Assembly (NCBI RefSeq): GCF_027941955.1
Contig: NZ_CP115960.1
Span: 744,001-808,000, forward strand
From: Sphingomonas sp. 7/4-4
Lineage (GTDB): Bacteria > Pseudomonadota > Alphaproteobacteria > Sphingomonadales > Sphingomonadaceae
Direction: 5' to 3'
Length of the DNA stretch: 64,000 bases
Of this stretch, positions 22,979 to 33,685 are shown piece after piece. The translations under genes were made by a program, and so were the position numbers. Position 1 is the first letter of the stretch; every line of letters begins with the position of its first letter. The notes beneath the pieces are model-generated. The model was not told where the DNA came from. It searched no databases and saw only the letters and a program-made list of their open reading frames with translations.

Positions 22979-25828
22979 ATGAGCGAGCTCCCCAAGACCT
23001 TCGACCCCGCCGAAATCGAAACCCGCTGGTACCAGCATTGGGAAGAAAAGGGCCTGTTCGCGCCCGAGCGGCCCGACGCCGACCCGTGGACCCTGGTCAA
23101 TCCGCCGCCCAACGTGACGGGCAGCCTGCATATTGGCCATGCGCTCGACAATACGCTGCAGGACGTGCTCGTCCGCCACGCCCGGCTGAAGGGCAAGGAT
23201 GCGCGCTGGGTGGTGGGCACCGATCATGCCGGCATCGCGACGCAGATGGTGGTCGAGCGGCAGCTCAACGCGAAGCAGCAGAAGCGCACCGATTTCACGC
23301 GCGAGGAGTTCGTCGCGAAGGTCTGGGAGTGGAAGGAAGAGAGCGGCGGCGAGATCACGCAGCAGCTCCGCCGCCTCGGCTGCTCGATGGACTGGGCCAA
23401 CGAGCGCTTCACGATGGACGAGGGCTTCTCGAAAGCCGTCCTGAAGGTGTTCGTCGAGCTGCACAAGCAGGGGCTGCTCTATCGCGACAAGCGCCTGGTG
23501 AACTGGGACCCGATGTTCCGCACCGCGATCAGCGACCTCGAAGTGGAGTCGCGCGAGGTGAAGGGCCATATGTGGCACTTCAAATACCCACTCGCGGGAG
23601 GCGAGACCTACACCTATGTCGAGCGTGACGCGGACGGGAACGTTACGCTGGAGGAGACGCGCGACTATATCTCGATCGCGACCACCCGGCCGGAGACCAT
23701 GCTGGGCGACGGCGCCGTCGCCGTACATCCGGGCGACGCGCGCTACCTGCCGATCGTCGGCAAGCTGTGCGAGATCCCTGTGGGGCCGAAGGAATATCGC
23801 CGCCTGATCCCGATCATCACCGACGAATATCCGGACCCGGCGTTCGGATCCGGCGCGGTAAAGATCACCGGCGCGCACGATCAGAACGACTATGGGGTGG
23901 CGCAGCGCAACGGCATTCCGATGTACCGGCTGATGGACGAAGCCGCGGCGATGCGTTCCGATGGCGCTTCTTATGCCGAGGCTGCTGCGCGCGCGAAGGA
24001 AATCGCTACGGGCACGCCCGCCACCGCCGCCGAGATCGACGCGCTTAATCTGGTGCCTGAAACCTATCGTGGACTCGATCGCTATGAGGCGCGCAAGCGG
24101 GTGGTGGCGGACATTGACGCCGACGGGCTGATGATCGCAGTCGAGGACAAGATGATCATGCAGCCGTTTGGCGACCGCAGCGGTGCCGTCATCGAGCCGA
24201 TGCTGACCGATCAATGGTATGTCGACGCGGCAACACTGGCCAAGCCTGCGATCGAAGCGATGCGTTCGGGCGCGACCAAGATCGTGCCGAAGACGTGGGA
24301 GAAGACCTATTTCAACTGGATGGAAAACATCCAGCCATGGTGCGTCTCGCGTCAGCTGTGGTGGGGGCACCGGATCCCGGCGTGGTTTGCCGAGGATGGC
24401 AGCATCTATGTCGCCGAGAGCGAGGCCGAGGCACAGGCGCAGGCCGGCGAGGGCGTCAAGCTCGTGCAGGACAGCGACGTCCTCGACACATGGTTCTCCT
24501 CGGCGCTGTGGCCCTTTGCGACGATGGGCTGGCCGGACGAGGACGTGAAGGCGCTGGGCCGCTATCCGAACGACGTGCTGATCTCGGGCTTCGACATCCT
24601 GTTCTTCTGGGATGCGCGGATGATGATGCAGGGTTTGCACTTCATGAAGGAAGTGCCGTTCAAGACTCTGTATCTCCACGGTTTGGTGCGCGCTGCGGAC
24701 GGGCAGAAGATGTCCAAGTCCAAGGGCAATGTCGTCAATCCGCTGGGGCTGATCGACCAGTACGGCGCCGACGCGCTGCGCTTCTTCATGGCGGCGATGG
24801 AGAGCCAGGGGCGCGACATCAAGATGGATGAGCGCCGAATCGAGGGCTATCGCAACTTCGCGACCAAGCTGTGGAACGCCGCGCGCTTCTGCCAGTCGAA
24901 CGGGATCGGGGCGAGCACCACGATCGAGCCGCCCGCGGCCGAGCTGGCGGTCAATCGCTGGATCATCGCCGAGACGGTGGCGACCGTGCAGGCGCTCGAC
25001 CTCGCGCTCGCCGATCTGCGCTTCGACGAGGCGGCGAACACGATCTACCAATTCACCTGGAGCCGCTTCTGCGACTGGTATCTCGAGCTGATCAAGCCGG
25101 TGATCCAGGGCGAGGGCGGGGTGCCCGCAACCGGCGCCGGTGCCGACGAAACGCGTTCGGTGGCGGGCTGGGTGCTCGATCAGATCCTCGTCACGCTCCA
25201 CCCGTTCATGCCCTTCATCACCGAGGAATTGTGGTCGAAGATGGGTGCGCGCGAGCACGAGCTGATCGTCGCGCATTGGCCGATGGCGGATGCGCGGGCG
25301 CTCGATCCCGAGGCGGCGAAGGAAATCGACTGGCTCATCCGGCTGGTGAGCGAGATTCGTGCGGCACGGACGGAGCTCAACGTGCCGCCTTCTGTTCGAA
25401 CAAAACTTCGGGTGGACGAAGCTGATACCGACACTCGCGACAGACTCTTCAGGTATGAAAGTACGCTCGCGCGTTTGGCTCGCGTCGAAGGGATTGTTGA
25501 GCGCGTAAGAGTTGAATTGGGTGTCCCGTCTGCGAACACGCCAGATGTAGACATTTCGGTGCTCGGTGGGGGCGCGCAAGTTTTGGTCGACGGGGTCCGA
25601 TACACGCTGCCGCTCGTCGGATTGATAGATATGGAGGCCGAACGTGCCCGCCTGACCAAGGCGATTGCTGCGGCCGAGAAGGAGCGCGACGGGCTCGCCG
25701 GCCGTCTCAACAACCCGAGCTTCGTCGAGCGGGCCAAGCCCGAGGCGGTCGAGAAGGCGCGGGCGGATCATGCCGAAAAAGCGGCCGAAGCCGAGCGACT
25801 CTCGGCGGCGCTGGCGCGGCTGGGCTAG
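22979..25828 (+). CDS. valS: Valyl-tRNA synthetase
   Basis: Attaches valine to tRNA-Val; 949 residues, full length and in one frame. It has [20 protein letters not shown] with the HIGH motif, [15 protein letters not shown] with KMSKS, the [12 protein letters not shown] region, an editing domain and a C-terminal coiled coil ([20 protein letters not shown]). The stretch 25385-25640, encoding the segment before the coiled coil, uses AT-richer codons than the rest of the gene. The ATG at 22979 follows a CGCTAAAGCGCC context without a strong ribosome site. Confidence 0.96.
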   Translation: MSELPKTFDPAEIETRWYQHWEEKGLFAPERPDADPWTLVNPPPNVTGSLHIGHALDNTLQDVLVRHARLKGKDARWVVGTDHAGIATQMVVERQLNAKQQKRTDFTREEFVAKVWEWKEESGGEITQQLRRLGCSMDWANERFTMDEGFSKAVLKVFVELHKQGLLYRDKRLVNWDPMFRTAISDLEVESREVKGHMWHFKYPLAGGETYTYVERDADGNVTLEETRDYISIATTRPETMLGDGAVAVHPGDARYLPIVGKLCEIPVGPKEYRRLIPIITDEYPDPAFGSGAVKITGAHDQNDYGVAQRNGIPMYRLMDEAAAMRSDGASYAEAAARAKEIATGTPATAAEIDALNLVPETYRGLDRYEARKRVVADIDADGLMIAVEDKMIMQPFGDRSGAVIEPMLTDQWYVDAATLAKPAIEAMRSGATKIVPKTWEKTYFNWMENIQPWCVSRQLWWGHRIPAWFAEDGSIYVAESEAEAQAQAGEGVKLVQDSDVLDTWFSSALWPFATMGWPDEDVKALGRYPNDVLISGFDILFFWDARMMMQGLHFMKEVPFKTLYLHGLVRAADGQKMSKSKGNVVNPLGLIDQYGADALRFFMAAMESQGRDIKMDERRIEGYRNFATKLWNAARFCQSNGIGASTTIEPPAAELAVNRWIIAETVATVQALDLALADLRFDEAANTIYQFTWSRFCDWYLELIKPVIQGEGGVPATGAGADETRSVAGWVLDQILVTLHPFMPFITEELWSKMGAREHELIVAHWPMADARALDPEAAKEIDWLIRLVSEIRAARTELNVPPSVRTKLRVDEADTDTRDRLFRYESTLARLARVEGIVERVRVELGVPSANTPDVDISVLGGGAQVLVDGVRYTLPLVGLIDMEAERARLTKAIAAAEKERDGLAGRLNNPSFVERAKPEAVEKARADHAEKAAEAERLSAALARLG

Positions 25829-25830
25829 GT

Positions 25831-25972
25831 TTCTCCCCTCCCTGCAAGGGAGGGCAGGGGTGGGTGCGACCGAAGGGAGCCTTTCCACGCCCGCAGCATT
25901 GCGCGATGACGGAGGCATCGAGCCTCCGTCATCGCAACCCACCCCTAACCCCTCCCTTGCAGGGAGGGGAAT
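25831..25972. repeat. Palindromic repeat, family B, copy 2
   Basis: CCCCTCCCTGCAAGGGAGGG at the left and CCCCTCCCTTGCAGGGAGGG at the right are inverted copies separated by about 95 bases that also contain CCTCCGTCATCGC-type inverted words. It fills the gap between valS and the MATE gene. Confidence 0.7.
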
Positions 25973-25985
25973 CCGAAGGGAACCG

Positions 25986-27425
25986 ATGGCTCAGCCTCCC
26001 CAACGCCGCGACCTGACCCAGGGCCCTATCGGCCGCACCTTGATGCTGTTCGCGCTGCCGACGCTCGGCTCGAACATCCTCCAGTCGCTGAACGGCTCGA
26101 TCAACGCGGTCTGGGTGGGGCGCTTCCTCGGCGAGAGCGCGCTGGCGGCGACTTCGAACGCCAACATCATCATGTTCCTCACCTTCGGCGCGGTGTTCGG
26201 CTTCGGCATGGCGGCGACGGTGATGATCGGGCAGGCGATCGGCCGGCACGACGTCGACGCGGCGCGGCGCGCCTTCGGATCGGCGGTGGGGCTCGTCATC
26301 GGCGGCGCGGTCATCGTCGCGATCCTGGGCTGGCTGTTCGCGCCCGATATCCTGCGATTGCTCGCCACGCCCGGCGACGCGATGCCGCTGGCGCTCGCTT
26401 ATCTGCGGGTGATCTTCCTCGGGGTGCCGGCATCGATGCTGCTGGTATTGCTGATGATGGGGCTGCGCGGCTCGGGCGACGCCATGACGCCATTCTGGTT
26501 CATGATCCTGAGCGCGGTGCTCGATGCGGGGCTCAACCCCGTCTTCATCCTCGGGCTCGGCCCGGTGCCGCGGATGGGGATCGCCGGAGCGGCGACCGCG
26601 ACCCTGATCGCCAACCATGTCGCAGCGATCGGGCTGCTCGCGACGCTCTACATTCGCGACCTGCCGATCCGGCTGCGCGGGCGCGAGTTCCGCTATCTGC
26701 TGCCCGAGCGCGAAATGATGCGCACGATCGTCGCCAAGGGGTTGCCGATGGGCGCGCAGATGCTGGTGATGTCGCTGGGCGGGCTCACCATGGTCGGGCT
26801 GGTCAACCGGCTCGGCGTCGATACCGCGGCCGCTTACGGCGTGTCGCAGCAGCTATGGACCTATATCCAGATGCCCGCGATGGCGATCGGCGCGGCGGTG
26901 AGCGCGATGGCGGCGCAGAATATCGGCGCCGGCGCATGGGACCGAGTGAATGGCATCACCCGCGCCGGGCTGATCTGGAACTGCGTGATCACCGGGGCGA
27001 TGGTCGGCGTCGTGCTGCTGTTCGACCGGCCGGTGATGGCCCTGTTCGTCGGCGGAGACAGCGCCGCCATTCCGATCGCCCGCCACATCCAGCTGATCGC
27101 GAGCTGGAACTTCGTGCTGTTCGGCATGACGATGGTGATCTTCGCCACCGTGCGCGCGAACGGCGCGGTGTGGGCGCCGCTGATCGCGCTGATCGTCGCG
27201 CTGTATCCGGTCCGCATCGGCTTCGCGCTCGGGCTCGAGCCGCTGCTGGGCGGCGATGCCCTGTGGTGGAGCTTCCCGGTCGGCTCGGCGGCGGCGTTGG
27301 CGATGGCAGCGGCCTATTTCCGCTGGGGAAACTGGCGCAAGGGCGCGCTGATCCGCCCACGCGAAGTCGAGGAGCATGCGCTCGCCACCGCCGAGCCCGC
27401 CGGGCGCTTGCAACCCACCGGCTGA
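25986..27425 (+). CDS. MATE-family efflux transporter
   Basis: A 479-residue multidrug/toxic-compound extrusion protein with about 12 membrane helices. The start MAQPPQRRDLTQGPIGRTLM and the two homologous halves (LFALPTLGSNILQSLNGSIN and VAKGLPMGAQMLVMSLGGLT) are typical. It would export cationic compounds in exchange for Na+ or H+; the substrate is unknown. GAAGGGA precedes ATG 25986. hemB starts 18 bases after its stop, so the two are likely co-transcribed. Confidence 0.9.
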   Translation: MAQPPQRRDLTQGPIGRTLMLFALPTLGSNILQSLNGSINAVWVGRFLGESALAATSNANIIMFLTFGAVFGFGMAATVMIGQAIGRHDVDAARRAFGSAVGLVIGGAVIVAILGWLFAPDILRLLATPGDAMPLALAYLRVIFLGVPASMLLVLLMMGLRGSGDAMTPFWFMILSAVLDAGLNPVFILGLGPVPRMGIAGAATATLIANHVAAIGLLATLYIRDLPIRLRGREFRYLLPEREMMRTIVAKGLPMGAQMLVMSLGGLTMVGLVNRLGVDTAAAYGVSQQLWTYIQMPAMAIGAAVSAMAAQNIGAGAWDRVNGITRAGLIWNCVITGAMVGVVLLFDRPVMALFVGGDSAAIPIARHIQLIASWNFVLFGMTMVIFATVRANGAVWAPLIALIVALYPVRIGFALGLEPLLGGDALWWSFPVGSAAALAMAAAYFRWGNWRKGALIRPREVEEHALATAEPAGRLQPTG

Positions 27426-27443
27426 GGGAGCATCAGCGCCGCC

Positions 27444-28430
27444 ATGAGCCAATATCCCGCACTTCGCCTCCGCCGTACCCGAGCCGCCGCATGGAGCCGG
27501 CGGATGCACGCCGAGACCGTATTGACGCCCGCCGACCTGATCTGGCCGCTGTTCGTGACCGAAGGCGGCGAGGAGGAGCCGATCGCATCGCTTCCCGGCG
27601 TTTCGCGCTGGTCGATCAAGGCCGTGGCGGAGCGCGCGAAGGAAGCGGCGGCGCTGGGGATCCCCTGTGTCGCCTTGTTCCCGAACACCCCGGCGGGCCT
27701 GCGCAGCGACGACGGGCGCGAGGCGCTCAATCCCGACAATCTGATGTGCCGCGCGATCCGCGCGATCAAGGACGCGGTGCCCGATCTCGGCGTGCTGACC
27801 GATGTCGCGCTCGATCCCTATACGAGCCATGGCCATGACGGGATCGTCGATGCCGCCGGCTATGTGCTCAACGACGAGACTTCGGCGGTGCTGACCGACC
27901 AGGCGCTCATCCAGGCCGAAGCGGGGGCGGACATCGTCGCGCCTTCGGACATGATGGACGGGCGCGTCGGACTGATCCGCGCCGCGCTCGAGGCGAACGG
28001 CCACGTCAATGTCCAGATCATGGCTTATGCCGCGAAGTATGCCAGCGCGTTCTACGGCCCGTTCCGCGACGCGGTCGGCAGCCGCGGACTGCTGAAGGGC
28101 GACAAGAAGACCTATCAGATGGACCCGGCCAACGCCGAGGAAGCACTGCGCGAAGTCGCGCTCGACATCGCCGAGGGCGCGGACAGCGTGATGGTCAAGC
28201 CGGGGCTCCCGTATCTCGACATCATAGTGCGTGTGAAGAATGCCTTCGAAGTACCGGTGTTCGCATACCAGGTGTCGGGCGAATATGCGATGATCGAGGC
28301 GGCGGCGGCAGCCGGGGCGGGGGACCGCGAGGCGCTGGCGATGGAGACGCTGATGGCATTCAAGCGGGCGGGCTGCTCGGGCGTGCTCACCTATCACGCG
28401 CCGCTGGCTGCGCGGTTGATGGGCGCGTGA
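27444..28430 (+). CDS. hemB: Delta-aminolevulinic acid dehydratase (porphobilinogen synthase)
   Basis: Condenses two molecules of 5-aminolevulinate to porphobilinogen in haem synthesis; 328 residues, full length. The active-site lysines are in MAYAAKYASAFYGPF and MVKPGLPYLDI. The metal-binding segment reads TDVALDPYTSHGHDG, without the three cysteines of the zinc enzymes, so this is the Mg/K-dependent alphaproteobacterial type. No frameshift. It follows the MATE gene by 18 bases. Confidence 0.96.
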   Translation: MSQYPALRLRRTRAAAWSRRMHAETVLTPADLIWPLFVTEGGEEEPIASLPGVSRWSIKAVAERAKEAAALGIPCVALFPNTPAGLRSDDGREALNPDNLMCRAIRAIKDAVPDLGVLTDVALDPYTSHGHDGIVDAAGYVLNDETSAVLTDQALIQAEAGADIVAPSDMMDGRVGLIRAALEANGHVNVQIMAYAAKYASAFYGPFRDAVGSRGLLKGDKKTYQMDPANAEEALREVALDIAEGADSVMVKPGLPYLDIIVRVKNAFEVPVFAYQVSGEYAMIEAAAAAGAGDREALAMETLMAFKRAGCSGVLTYHAPLAARLMGA

Positions 28431-28441
28431 TCCGGTTCGTA

Positions 28442-28542
28442 TTCTCCCTCTCCCCTTTGGGAAGAGGGTCGGGGAGAGGGGTAAGTGCCGCTCATTCACC
28501 GCACTGCCCCTCTCCCAACCCTCTTCCCAAGGGGGAGAGGGC
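28442..28542. repeat. Palindromic repeat, family B, copy 3
   Basis: CTCCCTCTCCCCTTTGGGAA and CCCAAGGGGGAGAGGG form inverted hairpins around TTCACCGCAC. The right arm ends next to the ATG of the acetyltransferase at 28546 and seems to supply its GGGGGAGAGG ribosome-binding sequence. Confidence 0.7.
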
Positions 28543-28545
28543 TTT

Positions 28546-29082
28546 ATGATCGAAACCCCTCGACTCCTCCTCCGGCCGTGGCGCGAGGCGGACAAGCCGG
28601 TGTTTCACGCGCTGGTGAACACGCCGGCGATGATGGAGCATTTCGGCGGACCCGTCGCCCAAGCGAAGCACGACATGATCATCGACCGGCAGATCGAGCA
28701 ACAGAGGCGCTTCGGCCATTGCATGTGGGCCGTGGAACTGCGCGACGGCGGCGCGCTGGCGGGCGTGTGCGGTGTGCGGATCGGCGGACATGCAGGGACG
28801 CCGGTGCCCGAAGAGCTCGAGATCGGCTGGCGGATCGGTGAGGCCTATTGGGGGCAGGGGATTGCGCGCGAGGCGGCGCAGGCGAGCCTCGCCTGGGGCT
28901 GGACCAATACCGATCGCCCGCGGATCGCGGCATGGACCACGCAGTCCAACACGCGCTCCTGGGGGCTCATGGAGCGGCTAGGCATGCGGCGCCGCGCCGA
29001 TCTCGACTTCCACCATCCCGAATATCCTGCCGGCGACCCGTTTGGCGCGATGATCGTCTATGCGATCGACCGGCCGGCATGA
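28546..29082 (+). CDS. GNAT acetyltransferase, first of a tandem pair
   Basis: A 178-residue RimJ/RimL-type N-acetyltransferase. It opens MIETPRLLLRPWREADKPVF and carries the acetyl-CoA loop in AYWGQGIAREAAQASLAWGW, followed by TQSNTRSWGLMERLGMRRRA. The substrate is unknown. Its stop overlaps the start of the second acetyltransferase (ATGA), so they are translationally coupled. Confidence 0.85.
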   Translation: MIETPRLLLRPWREADKPVFHALVNTPAMMEHFGGPVAQAKHDMIIDRQIEQQRRFGHCMWAVELRDGGALAGVCGVRIGGHAGTPVPEELEIGWRIGEAYWGQGIAREAAQASLAWGWTNTDRPRIAAWTTQSNTRSWGLMERLGMRRRADLDFHHPEYPAGDPFGAMIVYAIDRPA

Positions 29083-29618
29083 TCGAGACCGAACGCCTGA
29101 TCCTGCGCGGCTGGCGCGATTCCGACCGCGAGCCCTTTCATGCCATGGGCCAGGACGAACGCGTGATGGCGACGCTCGGCCCGTTGCTGTGGCGCGACGA
29201 GACCGATGCGCTGATCGATCGGATGCAGGCGATCCTCGACACGAACGGCTTCACCTTCTGGGCGATCGAACGCCGCGCCGATGGTGCGTTCCTCGGCTTT
29301 TGTGGCCTCAAGCCGGGCGCCGAGGACACGCCGATCGAAGGTGAGATCGAGATCGGCTGGCGGCTGGCGCACGCATATTGGGGCCAGGGCCATGCCCGCG
29401 AGGCGGCGCAGGCGAGCCTCGACTGGGGCTGGGCGCACCTCGATGTGCCGAGCATCGCAGCGATCACCACCGTCGAGAATGTCCGCAGCTGGGGACTGAT
29501 GGAACGGCTCGGTATGGTCCGCGCGCCCGAGGACGATTTCGATCATCCCCGGGCGATCGAGCGGTTGCGGCCGCACATCACCTATCGCATCGCGCGACCT
29601 GCGGTTAATCCCGCCTAA
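29079..29618 (+). CDS. GNAT acetyltransferase, second of a tandem pair
   Basis: A 179-residue paralogue of the gene before it: MIETERLILRGWRDSDREPF, AYWGQGHAREAAQASLDWGW and VENVRSWGLMERLGMVRA match the first copy almost word for word in the CoA-binding part, while the middle differs, so substrates may differ. ATG 29079 lies in an ATGA overlap. The MFS/spermidine synthase-like gene follows by 41 bases. Confidence 0.85.
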   Translation: MIETERLILRGWRDSDREPFHAMGQDERVMATLGPLLWRDETDALIDRMQAILDTNGFTFWAIERRADGAFLGFCGLKPGAEDTPIEGEIEIGWRLAHAYWGQGHAREAAQASLDWGWAHLDVPSIAAITTVENVRSWGLMERLGMVRAPEDDFDHPRAIERLRPHITYRIARPAVNPA

Positions 29619-29659
29619 ATCGGATATCGTGCAGGCGGTCCGCAGGGGAGAAGGATTGC

Positions 29660-31899
29660 ATGGCGGACGAGGTTGAACAGGCGGACGCGCCCCGGACGCG
29701 ATTCCATTGGCTGTTCGTCGTCGCGATCCTCACCGGATCCTTCCTGCTCTTCCTCGTCCAGCCGATGGTCGCGCGGATGGCGCTGCCCCGGCTCGGCGGC
29801 GCGCCGGCGGTGTGGAACAGCGCGATGCTGGTCTATCAGGCGCTGCTGCTCGGCGGCTATGCTTATGCGCATTGGCTGGGGCGCGTGCCCGTGCGGATGC
29901 AGGCCGGGATCCACCTCGTGGTGCTCGCGGTCGCGGCGATCTGGTTGCCGATCGGGCTGACGGCGATGGAATTGCCCGCCGATGCCGAGCCGGCTTTCTG
30001 GGTGCCTTGGCTTTTCGGCGCCTCGATCGGGCCGTTGTTCTTCGCGATCTCGGCGCAGGCGCCCTTGCTCCAGCGCTGGTACAGCGTCGCCAGCGGCGGG
30101 CGCGATCCCTACGCGCTCTATGCGGCGTCGAACATCGGCAGCTTTGGCGGGCTGATCGCCTATCCGCTGATCGTCGAACCGAGCCTGGCGCTCAAGGGGC
30201 AGAGCTGGCTTTGGACGATCGGCTATGCTCTGGTCTTCGTGCTTATCGCCGGTTGCGCGACATTGCTGCCCCGGAAGGCCCCGCAGGAACCGCACGTCGC
30301 GCACCACAGCCCGCCGCCAGGCAAGCTGCGCGTGCTCCACTGGATCATCCTGGCCTTCGTCCCTTCGGGGCTGATGCTCGCGACGACCACCTTCCTGACC
30401 ACCGATATCGTCGCGATGCCGATGCTCTGGGTGCTGCCGCTCGGCCTGTATCTGCTGAGCTTCTCGGTGGCGTTTCGCGAAGGCGACACGATTCCCGATC
30501 TGCTCGCGAAGTTCGCGCCGATCATCGTGCTGCTGTTCGGCGCGACGCTGATCGCGGGGCACCAGAAGCTCGCTTATCTCAACGCGCTGATCGGCCTCGC
30601 CCTGCTGTTCGTCGTCGCGGTGGCACTGCATTCGTGCATGTACCGGCTGCGACCAGCGGCCGACCGGCTGACGGGTTTCTATCTCGCGATGTCGGTCGGC
30701 GGCGCGCTGGGCGGCGTATTTTCCGGGCTGCTCGCGCCGGTCCTGTTCGACTGGACCTATGAATATCCGCTGCTGATCCTCGCCGCGGGCGTGCTGATGC
30801 CGCAGACGTTCCTGTTCTCCACATTCGCCCGGCTTTGGCGCGGCACCGGGCAAATCCTGCGGATCAAGATACTCGTGGCGACGCTGCTCGTCGCGATCTT
30901 CGTCTGGCTCGGCACGACCAACCCGGGGGCATGCTCGGCGAGATGCACGAGCAGGTCGCCTTTCTGGCCGTCGCCACCGTCGGCCTGATCGCGACCGGCA
31001 GGCGCGTCCCTTATCTCGTCGCGCTGGCAGGCGGGCTGTTCCTGTTCGGCGGCTATCGCGCGATCGAGACTTCGCTGAGCGGGGATCGAACGCGCAGCTA
31101 TTTCGGCGTCTACACCGTGAACGACGAGCCCGGAGAACGACGGCTCGCGCATGGTACCACGCTGCACGGCATCCAGCTCAAGGGCGCGCGCTCGCGATTG
31201 CCGACGACCTATTATGTGCCCGGTTCAGGCATAGGCCGTGCCATGCTGGCGGCACCGACGCTGTTCGGCCCCGCCGCGCGGATCGGCGTCGTCGGGCTCG
31301 GGACCGGCACGCTCGCCTGCTACGCGCAGCCTGGCCAGCAGTGGCGCTTCTACGAAATCGATCCAGAGGTGGTCGATCTGTCGCGCGATTCGGGCAAATT
31401 CACGTTCCTCCGGCAATGCGCGCCTCAAGCCCGGATCGCCGTGGGTGACGCCCGCATCCGCCTCGCCGAGGCTGCACCGGCAAGCCTCGACCTGCTCGCG
31501 CTCGACGCCTTCTCGTCGGACGCCGTTCCGATGCACCTGATGACCACCGAGGCGTTCGGTACCTATGGCCGCGTGCTCGCGCCCAATGGCTTGCTGCTGG
31601 TGCATATCTCCAACCGGTTCCTCGCGCTGTCGCCGGTGGTCGCCGGCGCGGCCGCGCAGGGCGGATGGCATGCCGCACGGCTCGTCTATCAGCCGAGTGC
31701 GCTCGAGGCGCGCAACGAAGCGGCCGTCTCGGACTGGATCGCGCTCTCGCGCGACGCGAACATGCTGGCGCGGCTGACGGCGAACGATCCGCAATGGTTT
31801 GCGCTGACGCCCAAGCCCGGCTTCACGCCCTGGACCGACGATTATGCCTCGGTGGTGCCGGTGATGCGCGCGTTCAATCCGTCGCTGGCAGACGATTAG
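29660..31899 (+). CDS. Fused MFS-like membrane domain and spermidine synthase-like domain
   Basis: About 746 residues. The first 480 hold roughly 12 membrane helices (LFVVAILTGSFLLFLVQPMV to FWAVATV-type end). The last 250 form a soluble Rossmann domain like polyamine aminopropyltransferase: IGVVGLGTGTLACYAQPG, FYEIDPEVVDLSRD and LDLLALDAFSSDAVPMHL. Such fusions are common in proteobacteria; the reaction is uncertain because the key spermidine-synthase residues are only partly kept. One G is missing in GGGGG at 30925-30929; corrected it reads NPGGMLGEMHEQVAF. GGGGAGAAGGA precedes ATG 29660. The stop overlaps that of the convergent lipoprotein gene. Confidence 0.85.
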
Positions 31900-32400
31900 G
31901 CGCCGGCGAGCGCCGCCTCGATCGACTTGATCCGGTTGCCCTGCGCGGTCGTCATCGTATCGGCGGCGGTAATCGCCAAATCGAGCGCCGGATAAGGCTG
32001 CTGCCCTGCTTTGCCGCGTTCGATCGCGATCTCCTCCAGATCGGAAAGCGCGATCAGCAGCGGAGCGCGCAGCGATTCTGAGCCTGCTGAGCGCCGTCTG
32101 TGCGTCCAGCCAGGCGTCGGAACCCTGGGGAACCCCGCGCGCCACCGCCACCTTCGCCTCGGCCTCCTGCGCCGCGGCGGCGAATTGCTGATTTCCCGCC
32201 GTCAGCGATGCGTTGAACTCGGCGATCCGCTTGTCGAGCGCCGCATCGGGGGCCGCGACCGGCGCCGGGCGTTGCGGCTCCGCGAAGCTCCCGCCCTCGA
32301 TCGGCCGCGGCAGCAGCGAGGGATAGGCACCGGGGCTCTGGGTGCAGCCCGCAAGGGCGGCAACAAGGGCGATGGGGGCGAACGAGAGGAGGCTGCGCAT
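31896..32400 (-). CDS. Lipoprotein of unknown function, about 167 aa
   Basis: The N-terminus MRSLLSFAPIALVAALAGC is a lipoprotein signal with lipobox LAGC and acceptor Cys19. A helical middle (RIAEFNASLTAGNQQFAAAA) follows. An extra base near 32078-32080 breaks the frame; removing it gives QTALSRLESLRAPLLIALSD and continues LEEIAIERGKAGQQPYP to IKSIEAALAGA. It is likely anchored in a membrane facing the periplasm. I do not recognise the family. The stop codons of this gene and the convergent spermidine synthase-like gene overlap. Confidence 0.7.
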
Positions 32401-32440
32401 GGCCGTGCTCTATGCTTGTGGAAAACCGCACGCAACGGGG

Positions 32441-32469
32441 TTGCGCTATTGGAAAAGCACTTCTAAAGG
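32441..32469 (+). promoter_or_regulatory. Candidate sigma-70 promoter of tRNA-Arg
   Basis: TTGCGC at 32441-32446 and TAAAGG at 32464-32469 are 17 bases apart and end 14 bases before the tRNA. The -10 element is a weak match, so this is tentative. Confidence 0.35.
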
Positions 32470-32483
32470 CACCCCTCCAATGC

Positions 32484-32561
32484 GCGCCCGTAGCTCAGCT
32501 GGATAGAGCATCAGACTACGAATCTGAGGGTCGGACGTTCGAGATCGTTCCGGGCGCGCCA
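32484..32561 (+). tRNA. tRNA-Arg (anticodon ACG)
   Basis: Acceptor GCGCCCG pairs with CGGGCGC; D-arm AGCTCAGCTGGATAGAGC; anticodon arm CAGACTACGAATCTG with anticodon ACG; T-loop TTCGAGA; encoded CCA at 32559-32561. A hairpin terminator follows at once. Confidence 0.95.
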
Positions 32562-32563
32562 TT

Positions 32564-32600
32564 AAAAACCCCGGCAAGCCACGTGCTTGCCGGGGTTTTT
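32564..32600 (+). terminator. Strong rho-independent terminator after tRNA-Arg
   Basis: AAAAACCCCGGCAAGC (32564-32579) pairs with GCTTGCCGGGGTTTTT (32585-32600) around a 5-base loop; the T run is part of the right arm. It can work in both directions. Confidence 0.85.
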
Positions 32601-32674
32601 ATGTTCTTGCGCGGGAAGGCGCTGCGCGCATCAGAGGGCTGTGCCGAGCTGACGTCACGGTCGCTGCCCCGCCG

Positions 32675-33496
32675 TCACGTCGATGCCGACGCTTCGCCAC
32701 CAATCCTGTTGCCCGCCGGCCATGCCGCGTCCGTCCGGCGCTGTGACGCCAGCAGGTCCCCAACCAGCCACAAAGCTGCGGCCATGCACAGGCTGATCGC
32801 GGAGCCCTCCCAACGTAACCACTCTGTGGGATGGGTGAACGCTCCGGGCAGCCAGGCGAGCAGGACGAAGCACATGTACATCGATGCACCGAGCCGCGTC
32901 GCCGGGACCGCAAATCGATTTGCGATCAGGCCAAGGCCAACGGCCGCATGCCCTACGCCTGTGGCGATCGCCCAGAACACCTGGCCGCCAGGCAGCCACT
33001 CGGGCACCATATTCCCGGTCTGCACCGGCGCCACGAAATGCGCGAGACCGAAAATGAGCGAGCAGACGCCGAATGTGATCCGGGCGACCGTCGCTCCGGC
33101 CGGTCCGCTCCCGCGCATCTGCAGCAGGATTACCCCAGCGCCCACGACCACCGACGTCTGCTCCGCGAGCCCCATAAGGGCGTTCGCGTTGAGAGGCGGC
33201 CCGATCAGGAGCCGCAGATAACATGCGTCGTACAGCGCGAATATCAGGAGCAGGAGCATCGCCGCGGGGCGAACGGTGCGTGCCATCAGCAAGCCCGATC
33301 CGCTCACCACCAACAATCCGGCAGCGAGGTAAGCGAGCGGCTGCCGCAGGGGCAGGTTTTCCGGCACCGGCTGCCAAAAGTCATGAAATTCGCCCTGGAG
33401 GAAGCATGCGATCCCGTACAGGATGGCCACTACTCCCAGGAACACGGTCCCCAAGGCGGCCTCATCCAGACGCCGCAGTATCTTTTGCACCTGCAT
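32675..33496 (-). CDS. DoxX-like integral membrane protein
   Basis: A 273-residue protein with seven or eight membrane helices (LGTVFLGVVAILYGIACFLQ, LLLLIFALYDACYLRLLIG, LIFGLAHFVAPVQTGNMVP). The helices and short FHDFWQP and EWLPGGQVFWAIA loops recall DoxX or DUF417-type membrane proteins; no function can be given. ATG 33496 follows AAAGGACAAA. It is divergent from the winged-helix regulator, with 189 bases between the two starts, and so is a plausible target of it. Confidence 0.65.
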   Translation of the reverse strand: MQVQKILRRLDEAALGTVFLGVVAILYGIACFLQGEFHDFWQPVPENLPLRQPLAYLAAGLLVVSGSGLLMARTVRPAAMLLLLIFALYDACYLRLLIGPPLNANALMGLAEQTSVVVGAGVILLQMRGSGPAGATVARITFGVCSLIFGLAHFVAPVQTGNMVPEWLPGGQVFWAIATGVGHAAVGLGLIANRFAVPATRLGASMYMCFVLLAWLPGAFTHPTEWLRWEGSAISLCMAAALWLVGDLLASQRRTDAAWPAGNRIGGEASAST

Positions 33497-33685
33497 CGAA
33501 CGTTTGTCCTTTCGCCCGCCGACGCCAATCATGCTCGGCCTGGCCGTGGATGGGCGGGGCACGAAGGGGAATGCGAATAAAGAAACGCTGAATTTGTTCT
33601 AATCAGCCCGATCCCGCCCCGACCCGGTTTCCTTCCCCGCGGCTAAGGTGCGAAGGCAGAGGGCAGAAGGACATTGCGAATCCAG

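Noticed and set aside
22640..25942. A leftward open frame of 1100 codons opposite valS
   Set aside because: It lies wholly antisense to valS, is rich in His, Arg and Asp as expected of mirrored GC-rich codons, and shows no family motif.
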